From positions 1 through 64,000 of the forward strand of contig NZ_CP141062.1 in assembly GCF_034661295.1 (NCBI RefSeq): 64,000 nucleotides of DNA, written 5' to 3'. The position numbers were made by a program, and so were the translations under genes. The notes under the pieces were generated by a model. It had not been told where the DNA came from, searched no databases, and worked only from the letters and a program-made list of their open reading frames with translations. This document shows positions 56,241-64,000 of the stretch, piece by piece. The stretch is from Faecalibacter sp. LW9 (GTDB lineage Bacteria; Bacteroidota; Bacteroidia; Flavobacteriales; Weeksellaceae). Within the stretch, counting starts at the first letter, position 1. Each line of letters begins with the position of its first letter.

Positions 56241-56426
56241 ATGAAAAACATAGGTTTAATTATTATCACTGCAATTTTATGCTACATTATTGGTTTAGGA
56301 ATTGCAGAATTTTCACCAACAAAAACGAGTAAAAATGCACCTATCATATGTTTGAAAGGTGGACTAATTTTTATGATTATAAAGATTTATGTCTTTCCTT
56401 ATTTTAAATTATACTTAAAACAATAA
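56241..56426 (+). CDS. Small membrane protein of unknown function
   Basis: A 61-residue protein with two hydrophobic segments (about residues 4-22 and 39-56) separated by a polar loop (EFSPTKTSKNAP). No family is recognised. It lies 130 bases after the right end of the IS110 element and ends at a strong hairpin terminator immediately after its stop codon, which supports it as a real transcript. Confidence 0.5.
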   Translation: MKNIGLIIITAILCYIIGLGIAEFSPTKTSKNAPIICLKGGLIFMIIKIYVFPYFKLYLKQ

Positions 56427-56455
56427 AAAAGCGAAACCTCATCGGTTTCGCTTTT
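56427..56455. terminator. Intrinsic terminator between the small membrane gene and menB
   Basis: AAAAGCGAAACC pairs with GGTTTCGCTTTT around TCATC; usable in both directions. Same hairpin core as at 51535-51562. Confidence 0.9.
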
Positions 56456-56477
56456 CATTTATCTTAAAAAATTTCGA

Positions 56478-57311
56478 TTAACGAAATTTAGAAAAATCTC
56501 TTGGACGTTTTTCTAAAAACGCATTACGCCCTTCAATCGCTTCTTCTGTACCGTAAGCGAAACGTGTAGTTTCACCCGCAAATATTTGTTGACCAACTAA
56601 ACCATCGTCAACTAAATTAAATGCATATTTCAACATTTTAATAGCAGTAGGAGATTTCGTTAAGATTTCTTGCGCCCAATCAAAAGCCACTTGCTCTAAT
56701 TCATCGTGAGGAACTACTAAGTTTACCATTCCCATATCGTAAGCTTCTTGTGCCGAATAATTTAAGCCTAAGAAGAAAATTTCACGCGCACGTTTCTGAC
56801 CTACTTGTTTTGCTAAATATGCAGAACCGTAACCACCATCAAATGAAGCCACATCCGCATCCGTTTGTTTAAAGATTGCATGTTCTTTAGAAGCTAACGT
56901 CATATCACAAACCACGTGTAAAGAGTGACCTCCACCAACAGCCCAACCATTCACAACCGCCACAACAACTTTTGTAGAAAAACGAATTAAACGTTGAACT
57001 TCTAAAATATTTAAACGACCAATTCCGTCTTGTCCTTCGTATCCTTTAGCTCCACGAACGCGTTGGTCTCCACCAGAACAGAATGCCCAACCACCGTCTT
57101 TTGGTGATGGTCCTTCTCCTGTTAATAAGATTACTCCTACTTCTCGATCTTCTTCCGCTAATTGGAATGCATCTAATAATTCGAAAACAGTTTTTGGACG
57201 GAATGCATTACGCACTTCCGGACGATTGAAAGCAATACGCATTACCCCATCACATTTCTTAAAGGTAATGTCTTCGTATTCTTTTACAGTTTGCCAGTTA
57301 ATTGTAGCCAT
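56478..57311 (-). CDS. menB: 1,4-dihydroxy-2-naphthoyl-CoA synthase
   Basis: Crotonase-fold enzyme of menaquinone biosynthesis that closes the naphthalenoid ring of o-succinylbenzoyl-CoA. Its 277 residues match MenB. Landmarks are the N-terminal KEYEDITFKKCDGVMRIAFNRPEVRNAFRP, the oxyanion-hole segment CSGGDQRVRGAKGY near 78, AVVNGWAVGGGHSLHVVCD near 119 and the MenB-specific SFDGGYGSAYLAKQVGQKRAREI near 156. No other men genes are adjacent. Confidence 0.96.
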   Translation of the reverse strand: MATINWQTVKEYEDITFKKCDGVMRIAFNRPEVRNAFRPKTVFELLDAFQLAEEDREVGVILLTGEGPSPKDGGWAFCSGGDQRVRGAKGYEGQDGIGRLNILEVQRLIRFSTKVVVAVVNGWAVGGGHSLHVVCDMTLASKEHAIFKQTDADVASFDGGYGSAYLAKQVGQKRAREIFFLGLNYSAQEAYDMGMVNLVVPHDELEQVAFDWAQEILTKSPTAIKMLKYAFNLVDDGLVGQQIFAGETTRFAYGTEEAIEGRNAFLEKRPRDFSKFR

Positions 57312-57366
57312 TGTTACTTTTAAATTTTACCAAAAATAAGGTTAATTCAATTTTAAAAAGAATTTT

Positions 57367-58089
57367 TTAGCTTTTTAAATCCATTTTTACACCTCTACTT
57401 TCTTTAATTTGATCCAATTTATCATCGATCATTTTTCTATACGCTTCTTTCGTGATTCGATTTTTCCCTTTAAAAGGTTGAATAGCTGACACTTTTTTCG
57501 TTTCAATGGTTTGAAGGATCAAATCATTTCTTCCGTTAAAATTGACTTTTACAATTAACCCTTTTAACCCCATCAATCCAAATGGCGCAATATCCTGCGG
57601 ATAAGATTCATCAATCCAAATGGTCGTGGTGTAAATTTTATCCGTTTTTATTCCTTTCTCTTTGCGTTTGGTAATATATTTTTTGGTTGGATAACCATTA
57701 ATTGTTTCTGATTCATTCGTATCAATCCAGTGTAAATCATCAAAAGTTGAAGTGACGATGTATTCTTTATTCGAAGTTTCGATTTTATTTTCAATCAATT
57801 TTTGATCATAATCATAAAAATATTCACCTAACGATTTAACTGAAATTTTCAATAAATCAATTTGATTAGTTTGCGAATTATTAATTTTTAATTCAGGTTT
57901 AAAACTTGCTTTCTTTTCATTAACTAAATAAATATATTCAACAGGATCTGGCGCTGATGTAATAACATCTGCAAGAATTCCAGATTTAGCATTCTGATTT
58001 TCTTTAGCAGAAAATTGATAAATAAATGTATTCTGAGCAATTAATCCATTTGATAAGAAGATGATTAATAGGATAATAATTTGTTTCAT
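57367..58089 (-). CDS. GLPGLI family protein
   Basis: A 240-residue exported protein with signal peptide (MKQIIILLIIFLSNGLIAQN). The family motif appears as APFGLMGLKGLIVKVNF near 175 (GLKGLI in place of GLPGLI), preceded by WIDESYPQDIAPFG and INGYPTKKYITKR near 130. GLPGLI proteins are periplasmic or surface beta-rich proteins of Bacteroidota with unknown role. It is 55 bases downstream of nothing obvious and is transcribed alone between menB and the M16 pair. Confidence 0.9.
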   Translation of the reverse strand: MKQIIILLIIFLSNGLIAQNTFIYQFSAKENQNAKSGILADVITSAPDPVEYIYLVNEKKASFKPELKINNSQTNQIDLLKISVKSLGEYFYDYDQKLIENKIETSNKEYIVTSTFDDLHWIDTNESETINGYPTKKYITKRKEKGIKTDKIYTTTIWIDESYPQDIAPFGLMGLKGLIVKVNFNGRNDLILQTIETKKVSAIQPFKGKNRITKEAYRKMIDDKLDQIKESRGVKMDLKS

Positions 58090-58141
58090 TTGTTTAAATT
58101 ATACAATATATCAAACGATATATTTTAAAATAAAGTATAAA

Positions 58142-58175
58142 AAAAGGCACCTCAACCGTAGTCGAAGTACCTTTT
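58142..58175 (-). terminator. Probable terminator of the M16 peptidase operon
   Basis: AAAAGG...AC...TC pairs with GA...GT...CCTTTT (two mismatches) and is followed by a T run on the minus strand. Confidence 0.65.
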
Positions 58176-58199
58176 CTATAGTTAAAAAAGAATGTATTT

Positions 58200-60242
58200 T
58201 TATTTGAAGTCTGCGTCAGAAACGTTTTTGTTTACTTCCACTTTTTCTACTGTCACATTGATTTTTTGAGGCCCCACTTCGTTTGATAAAATTGTTGGGA
58301 ATTTTACGCCATCAAATTCTTTGTATGCGTCAAAAGTAGTCACCATGTTCATTGGTCCCATTGGTGTATCTTGCATGATTTCAGATTTTTCCAATAATCC
58401 CGTTGCAACATCATAATAATCTGTTCGACGTAAATCTTTTACATAAACTTTTGTATATTTTTTTCCATTCTCAGAGACTTCACCTTGAACTTCTGCTGAT
58501 TTATATCCTTCAGATAATGGTAAAAATAACGTATTTGTAATTTTTAATTGAGGTAATCCTTCTGCAACATCGATTTTAGTAGCTCCTTGTTTAGCGAAAG
58601 CTTTTTCACCATCAAAGGCTTGAACAATTTCCATTCCCATGATTTTCATCACAACAGAAGTTTTGTTGGGTGCTTTTGCATAGTTGATGTATTCACCTTT
58701 CATCCCTTGAATTTCAACTGAACCTGTTTGTTTTAAAGTCGAAATTTTTGCTACTTTTTCATTTCCACCGATTGCAGTAATATAAGCATCTGCAATTTGT
58801 TGAACCGTTTTATCCGATTTTTTAGCAGAAGGTGCTGGTTTTTCTGTTTTGTTCCCGTATTTATCATAGTAATTTACAGGGTAACCTAATGCTTCTAATC
58901 CTTCTGCAATTTGTTCCGTTTTACCTGTTACGATAATGCGCGCTTGGTCTGGACGGAAATACTTTTTAGAAACTCTTAATACATCATCGACAGTTACTGC
59001 ATTAATATTTTTGATGTAGTTCGTGTAGAACGAAGGATCTAATTTGTTCGTCTTAATCGTTAACGCTTGATTAGCCACCGTTTGAGGACGCTCTAATGTC
59101 AAAATAAAGTTTCCTAAGAATTTCGATTTTACTTCTTCCAATTGTTGGGCATCGATTTTCTCTAATGTCATCGAACGTACTTCTTTCAACGTTTCTTTCA
59201 CCGCTCCATCCGTCACATCATTACGAACTGTTGCATTCGTTGTAAATGTACCTACATAACGAGAATCTGAAACGCCTCCACGTGCTCCATACGTCCAACC
59301 GTTGGCTTCACGTAAGTTCATATTCAACTTCGAATTGAAATCACCTCCTAAAATAGAAGAAGCCACTTGAACGGCGTAATAATCCGGATCATTTTTCGTC
59401 AATTGTACAGGATATCCTAAACCTACTACAGATTGTACTGCATTCGGCATATCAATGATATCGACTTCTGTTCTTTGGACCTCAGCCACTTTTGGTAAAG
59501 CAGGAATGTTTAAGTCACCTTTTTTCCAGTTTTTGAACCATTTTTCTGAAAGTTTCTTCACTTCTTTTGTCGTGATATCCCCTACTACGATTAAATACGC
59601 ATTATTCGGCTTATAGTATTTATTGTAATAATCTTGTACATCCGCTAAGGTAATGGCTTCGATTTTTTCTGGCGTATCATATTCTGCAAATGGATGATTT
59701 TTACCATAAATTAAAATATCACGCACACGAGCAGCAGCAGTTTCTACCGATTTTTCGTCAGACTTTAATCCTTCGATGTAACGTGCTTTTACTGCATCAA
59801 ATTCAGCTTGTGTAAAGTTTGGGTTTAAAGCACCATCAGCCATATACCCAAAAACTTCATTAAAGTATTTCTTTAAAGAACTTGCCGAAGCTCCACTTTG
59901 CCAAAGATTTACATTTGCACCTAAAAATTCAATTCGTTCATTAAATTCTTCTTTGCTAATGTTCTTTGTACCTGTACCTAACATTTCGCTTAATAACGAT
60001 TCAGTACCGCTTTTTTCACCTAAAGCAATCGGTGGATTATCGATAGTTAAGGTCGCTGATACACGAGGTAATTTGTGATTTTCAACGACAATTACTGTTA
60101 AGCCATTTTTTAATTTAAATTCATTTGGTTTTCCAATGTTAATGGTCGGTGCTGGACCTGGTTTTGGCATTGGAATAATTTCTTGTGCTTGTAACGAAAT
60201 TGCAAAAAATGCAAATGCAAGAGATAATATTTTCGTTTTCAT
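58200..60242 (-). CDS. M16 peptidase, non-catalytic partner, with C-terminal lipoprotein-like domain
   Basis: A 680-residue exported protein with signal peptide (to SLQAQ near 19). Residues about 40-470 form two M16 (pitrilysin) domains, but the zinc-binding HxxEH is absent; the equivalent stretch reads TESLLSEMLGTGT near 80. The second-domain motif NGWTYGARGGVSDSRYVGTF near 310 is intact. A C-terminal part (about 490-680, VQQIADAYITAIGGNEKVAKI) resembles outer-membrane lipoprotein carrier-like folds. It is 25 bases downstream of the active M16 gene, so the two likely form a heterodimeric periplasmic peptidase. Confidence 0.9.
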   Translation of the reverse strand: MKTKILSLAFAFFAISLQAQEIIPMPKPGPAPTINIGKPNEFKLKNGLTVIVVENHKLPRVSATLTIDNPPIALGEKSGTESLLSEMLGTGTKNISKEEFNERIEFLGANVNLWQSGASASSLKKYFNEVFGYMADGALNPNFTQAEFDAVKARYIEGLKSDEKSVETAAARVRDILIYGKNHPFAEYDTPEKIEAITLADVQDYYNKYYKPNNAYLIVVGDITTKEVKKLSEKWFKNWKKGDLNIPALPKVAEVQRTEVDIIDMPNAVQSVVGLGYPVQLTKNDPDYYAVQVASSILGGDFNSKLNMNLREANGWTYGARGGVSDSRYVGTFTTNATVRNDVTDGAVKETLKEVRSMTLEKIDAQQLEEVKSKFLGNFILTLERPQTVANQALTIKTNKLDPSFYTNYIKNINAVTVDDVLRVSKKYFRPDQARIIVTGKTEQIAEGLEALGYPVNYYDKYGNKTEKPAPSAKKSDKTVQQIADAYITAIGGNEKVAKISTLKQTGSVEIQGMKGEYINYAKAPNKTSVVMKIMGMEIVQAFDGEKAFAKQGATKIDVAEGLPQLKITNTLFLPLSEGYKSAEVQGEVSENGKKYTKVYVKDLRRTDYYDVATGLLEKSEIMQDTPMGPMNMVTTFDAYKEFDGVKFPTILSNEVGPQKINVTVEKVEVNKNVSDADFK

Positions 60243-60267
60243 AATTCTAAATTCAGTAGTTTAATCC

Positions 60268-61590
60268 TTATTTTGCGTCTTTAGCAGATTCTGGTAAATA
60301 GTTAATAATGATTCGTTGTTGTGGATTCAAATATTTTTGTGCTGCATTACGAATGTCTTCACGTGTTACAGAACGGTAAATATCCAATTCTTCATTAATA
60401 ATGTTAGTATTTCCACGTAACATATAAGCATCTGCTAAAGCGTGGGCGATGTTTTGAACACCTGATTTAGACGCTACAAAACGATTTTCAATTCCGTTTA
60501 AGATCTTTTGATAATCTTTTTCTGAGATTAAGTCCGTTTGAACTGCTTTAATATCTTTTGCTAATTCTTTTTCTAAATATTCGAACGAAACTTCACCTTG
60601 TGGTAAGATTCCGATGGTATAGATTCCATAATCTTCCATTTGACGATTGAAGGCAAAAATCTGTAATGCTTCTTTACGTTCATCAACATATTTTTTATAC
60701 AATACCGAACTTTTACCACCCGATAAATAATCTGATAACATCTGTAATGCAGCAGCATCTTTTACTTTATTTCCAGGTGTACGATAGTTAATGGCTAATA
60801 ATGGGATTTGAATATTGGCATCGTATTCTGTTGCACGAACTTCTTGAGTTTGTTCATCTTCTTTCGGGAAAGATTTTACAACATCTTTACCGCGTTTAAT
60901 TTTACCAAAATATTTTTCGATTAATTGTTTAGCTTCTTCTGATTTAAAATCTCCAGCTACTACCAATACGGCATTGTTTGGAACATAGTATGTTTCGCTA
61001 AAATGTTGGAAATCCTCTAAAGTTGCACTACTTAAATCTTCAAATGAACCAATAACAGACCACTTGTACGGATGATTTTTGAAGACGTGTGGATTTACGG
61101 CTTCACCGTAAGAAAATTTACCGTAAGGTTGATTATCCAAACGCGAACGTTTTTCTTCTTTCACCACCTCTTTTTGCGTATCTACCCCAATTTGGTTGAT
61201 GATCGGCTGATATAAACGATCTGATTCCATCCATAATCCTAACTCTAAGTTATTCGATGGAAATGTTTCGTAGTAATATGTTCGGTCTGATGTTGTATTG
61301 GCATTATTGGATCCCCCGTGAGATGAAACAATTTTAAACCACTCACCTCTTTGAATGTTTGTTGTACCTTCAAATAATAAGTGCTCAAAAAAGTGTGCAA
61401 ATCCTGTTTTACCGACTTGTTCGTCCTTTGATCCCACGTGATACATGACACCTGTTGTCACCACTGGTGCTGAATTATCTTGGTGTAAAATAACATGTAA
61501 ACCATTCGGAAGCTTATATTCTTCGAATTCAATTTTTTGTCCGAATACCAGTCCTCCGGCAAACATAAAAGACAGTAGTAATTTTTTCAT
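60268..61590 (-). CDS. M16 family zinc peptidase, catalytic partner
   Basis: A 440-residue exported metallopeptidase with signal peptide (MKKLLLSFMFAGGLVFGQ). The zinc site HFFEHLLFEGT near residue 66 (HxxEH) and the downstream Glu are present. The second domain has YKKYVDERKEALQIFAFNRQMEDYGIYTIG near 300. It has the length of M16B subunits, which pair with a catalytically inactive subunit; that partner is the next gene. Peptides in the periplasm are the likely substrate. Confidence 0.93.
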   Translation of the reverse strand: MKKLLLSFMFAGGLVFGQKIEFEEYKLPNGLHVILHQDNSAPVVTTGVMYHVGSKDEQVGKTGFAHFFEHLLFEGTTNIQRGEWFKIVSSHGGSNNANTTSDRTYYYETFPSNNLELGLWMESDRLYQPIINQIGVDTQKEVVKEEKRSRLDNQPYGKFSYGEAVNPHVFKNHPYKWSVIGSFEDLSSATLEDFQHFSETYYVPNNAVLVVAGDFKSEEAKQLIEKYFGKIKRGKDVVKSFPKEDEQTQEVRATEYDANIQIPLLAINYRTPGNKVKDAAALQMLSDYLSGGKSSVLYKKYVDERKEALQIFAFNRQMEDYGIYTIGILPQGEVSFEYLEKELAKDIKAVQTDLISEKDYQKILNGIENRFVASKSGVQNIAHALADAYMLRGNTNIINEELDIYRSVTREDIRNAAQKYLNPQQRIIINYLPESAKDAK

Positions 61591-61807
61591 TGGTAACTAA
61601 TTTCTATTGATAGTGTATTTTTCTTTATTTGTCGTTGCTAAGTAATAAATGTTACAAATCATTTGATCTTTTTTCAATAACTATGCATCAAATGACAAAC
61701 TCTATTGGCTTAATAGAACTAATTTTCAATAAAATAAGGGAAAAATTCTTAATATACCTATAGAATTTTATACTTATTTGCTAATAGATTTGTGCAAATT
61801 GATTTTC

Positions 61808-62609
61808 ATGCAGTGGATTGAAATTTTCGGTTATATTGGAGCATTATTTATTGGATTGATTATGGGCGTACTAGGAGGAGGTGGATCTATCCTAGCAGTA
61901 CCGATATTGGCCTATATATTTCATTTGGACGAAAAGATGGCAACGGCTTATTCTTTATGTATTGTAGGATCTACCGGATTAGTCGGTGGATTAAAACAAG
62001 CCTTCAATAAAATGGTCGATTGGAAAACGGTTTTTGTTTTTGGTATCCCTGCTGTAATAGGAATTATCATTACCCGTGCATTGGTTATCCCTATGCTTCC
62101 CGAAGTATTATTTACCATTCAACATTTTGAATTTACACGCGTGTACCATGTTTGGACTTTTCGCGCTATTAATGGTCTTGGCAGCTACGTCCATGTTATC
62201 CGATAAAAAAGAAAGAAAATCGGAAGCAAAAAAAGGGACATTTCAACCATTAATCCTTTCGGAAGGCTTTTTTATTGGCGCTTTAACGGGATTAGTTGGT
62301 GCTGGAGGTGGATTTTTGATTGTACCAGCATTAATGGTTATCGCCCAATTGGATATGAAACGTGCATCAGCCACTTCATTAATGATTATTGCGATTAACT
62401 CATTGATGGGATTTTTTCTAGGTGATGCTACTAAAATTTCAATTGATTGGCAATTCCTAGGGTTGTTTGTTGCCATTGCGATGGTTGGAATTATTATTGG
62501 AACGTATATCAATCAATATTTACCAGTTAAATTATTAAAGAAGATATTTGCCTACTTTATTATGACAATGGCTATCTTTATTTTCATTGAAGAATTTATA
62601 ATTGCATAA
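61808..62609 (+). pseudogene. TauE/SafE-family sulfite/organosulfur exporter, frameshifted
   Basis: An integral membrane protein of the TauE/SafE (DUF81) family. The first half (from 61808, MQWIEIFGYIGALFIGLIMGVLGGGG) runs to a stop at 62206 in one frame; the second half (VLAATSMLSDKKERK, GALTGLVGAGGGFLIVPALMVI) continues in the +1 frame to 62609. The shift lies near a 12-bp palindrome TACACGCGTGTA (about 62134-62145). Both glycine-rich repeats typical of the family are present, one in each half, so an intact protein would have about 266 residues. It is broken in this assembly; sequencing error is possible. It overlaps or abuts the methyltransferase start. Confidence 0.85.
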
Positions 62610-62610
62610 C

Positions 62611-63195
62611 ATGTGTTTTAATGCTCAATTTTGGAATGAACGATATCAATCACAACAAACGGGTTGGGATTTAAAATCGCCTTCTACTCCTTTAAAAGAA
62701 TATATTGATCAACTTTCTGATCTATCCCTTCGCATCCTTATTCCAGGTTGTGGAAATGCTTATGAAGCAGAATATTTATTGGAAAAAGGATTCTCCCATA
62801 TTACATTAATTGATATCTCGGAAGTCTTAGTCCAAACCTTACAAGAAAAATTTAAAAACTACCCTCAAATTCAAGTGATTTTAGGCGATTTCTTTGATCT
62901 ACAAGGAAGTTATGATTTAATTTTAGAACAAACATTTTTTTGTGCTTTACATCCCGATTTACGTTCCGCTTATGCGAATCAAATGAAAAATTTACTTTCA
63001 AAAAACGGAAAACTTGTAGGTGTAATGTTTCAACGGGATTTTGGAAATCCATATCCTCCATTTGGTGGTTCTAAAGAAGAATATCTGCAATTATTTGAAC
63101 CCTATTTTACAATTATTACCATGGAAGATTGTTATAATTCAATCCCACCTCGATCGGGAACAGAATTATTTATTCAATTAAAATCAAACGGTTAA
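62611..63195 (+). CDS. TPMT-family SAM-dependent methyltransferase
   Basis: A 194-residue thiopurine S-methyltransferase-type enzyme. The opening AQFWNERYQSQQTGWDLKSPSTPLKEY is characteristic, the SAM motif is ILIPGCGNAYEAEYL near 47, and LEQTFFCALHPDLRSAYANQM near 105 is conserved. I place the start at ATG 62611; a TTG at 62602 would add three residues. Relatives methylate thiols, selenium or tellurium compounds. It follows a TauE/SafE gene by one base and precedes a persulfide-dioxygenase-like gene, which supports a sulfur-compound substrate. Confidence 0.88.
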   Translation: MCFNAQFWNERYQSQQTGWDLKSPSTPLKEYIDQLSDLSLRILIPGCGNAYEAEYLLEKGFSHITLIDISEVLVQTLQEKFKNYPQIQVILGDFFDLQGSYDLILEQTFFCALHPDLRSAYANQMKNLLSKNGKLVGVMFQRDFGNPYPPFGGSKEEYLQLFEPYFTIITMEDCYNSIPPRSGTELFIQLKSNG

Positions 63196-63310
63196 TGTAT
63201 TTATATTCAGTTAAAATAAATTAAATTGATGATGCTATACCTTTGTTTTGTCGGATTAACTACCATTCACAACGTATAAATTCGTAATTTTACACTAATA
63301 AACTCACATA

Positions 63311-64000
63311 ATGAAAGTCGAACAAATATATACCGGATGTTTAGCTCAAGGAGCCTATTACATTGAGAGCAATGGAGAAGTTGCAATCATTGACCCATTG
63401 AGAGAAACACAATCTTATGTTGATCAAGCCGAGAAAGATGGAGCAAAAATTAAATACATTTTTGAAACACACTTTCATGCTGATTTCGTTTCAGGACACG
63501 TCGATTTAGCTCAAAAAACAGGAGCAACGATTGTTTATGGTCCTACGGCTAACCCTTCATTTGATGCGCATATCGCAACCGATCATGAAGTATTTCAACT
63601 GGGGAATATTACGATTACCGCTTTACATACACCAGGTCATACGATGGAATCTACTACTTATTTATTGAAAGATGAAAATGGAGTAGATAAAATGATCTTT
63701 ACAGGAGATACCTTATTTATTGGTGATGTGGGTCGTCCCGATCTAGCGCAAAAATTAGATACAGATCTTACACAAGAAAAATTAGCAGGCTATTTATATG
63801 ATTCGTTACGCGAAAAAATTATGCCTTTAGCGGATGATCTTATTGTTTATCCTGCCCACGGTGCTGGTTCCGCTTGTGGAAAAAATATGAGTAAAGAAAC
63901 TTTTGATACATTAGGACATCAAAAAGAAGTAAACTACGCTTTAAATCCGAATTTATCAAAAGAAGAATTTATTACAGAACTAACTTCAGGTTTAATGCCT
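63311..64000 (+). CDS. MBL-fold persulfide dioxygenase-like hydrolase (cut by window edge)
   Basis: The 5' 230 codons of a metallo-beta-lactamase-fold protein. The start is MKVEQIYTGCLAQGAYYIES. Metal ligands are visible as THFHADFVSGH near 56 (HxHxDxxxGH type), the His in HTPGHTMESTTY near 110 and GDTLFIGDVGRPDL near 140, which is typical of ETHE1/Blh-type persulfide dioxygenases and MBL-rhodanese proteins. The window ends before the stop, so a C-terminal rhodanese part cannot be excluded. The context of TauE/SafE and TPMT genes fits sulfide or persulfide detoxification. Confidence 0.9.
   Translation, partial: MKVEQIYTGCLAQGAYYIESNGEVAIIDPLRETQSYVDQAEKDGAKIKYIFETHFHADFVSGHVDLAQKTGATIVYGPTANPSFDAHIATDHEVFQLGNITITALHTPGHTMESTTYLLKDENGVDKMIFTGDTLFIGDVGRPDLAQKLDTDLTQEKLAGYLYDSLREKIMPLADDLIVYPAHGAGSACGKNMSKETFDTLGHQKEVNYALNPNLSKEEFITELTSGLMP

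Overview
The window looks like the start of a closed chromosome from a low-GC member of the Bacteroidota, class Flavobacteriia, probably family Weeksellaceae (an Empedobacter-, Weeksella- or Chryseobacterium-like organism; the genus is not established). Base 1 is the dnaA start codon. The evidence is the TTTG / TAnnTTTG promoter pattern, type IX secretion sorting domains, PorP/SprF, GLPGLI and DUF4197 proteins, a SUF operon, MenB, and a 16S rRNA tail with an altered anti-Shine-Dalgarno sequence.

Layout. 1-5 kb: dnaA, a low-molecular-weight phosphatase, an RsmI-like methylase split by a stop codon, a SanA-like protein, a HipA-like kinase with DUF3037, and ssb. 5-11.3 kb: SUF iron-sulfur operon on the minus strand (sufA, unknown exported protein, sufB, sufC, sufD, sufS) with seven-base degenerate repeats between sufB, sufC and sufD. 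11.4-23.6 kb: trpS, a TonB protein, a PstS-like lipoprotein, a PorP/SprF plus type B T9SS cargo pair, prfC and two DUF4197 paralogues. 23.6-31 kb: a phytochrome histidine kinase with an unknown upstream gene, an IS1182-family element, an S9 peptidase and a barrel-like protein. 31.3-38 kb: SulP transporter with beta-carbonic anhydrase, an HSDR_N nuclease-fold protein, holA, trxB and a T9SS type A beta-helix protein. 38-45 kb: one rRNA operon (16S, tRNA-Ile, tRNA-Ala, 23S, 5S, minus strand) set in repeat-rich non-coding DNA. 45-50.6 kb: a BtuF-like protein, a second IS1182 copy, a lipoprotein, an MFS transporter and a frameshifted gene.

50.7-56.5 kb is the most unusual part. Two GNAT acetyltransferase paralogues flank a four-gene operon: a divergent Lgt-like membrane protein, two very small membrane proteins that both end in an SGxxCGxG motif, and a radical SAM enzyme resembling tetraether-lipid synthases. 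I infer an uncharacterised lipid or membrane-peptide modification system. Next to it lies an IS110-family element inserted inside a dispersed repeat. Its non-coding end can be read as a bridge RNA: three stems, a two-part guide matching both halves of the interrupted target, and a two-part guide matching the element's own ends. Its recombinase gene carries a frameshift.

56.5-64 kb: menB, a GLPGLI protein, an active/inactive M16 peptidase pair, a frameshifted TauE/SafE exporter, a TPMT-type methyltransferase and a metallo-beta-lactamase-fold protein cut by the window edge; the last three suggest sulfur handling. Several genes are interrupted (RsmI-like, TauE/SafE, IS110 recombinase, a DUF3137-like gene); each could be true decay or an assembly error.
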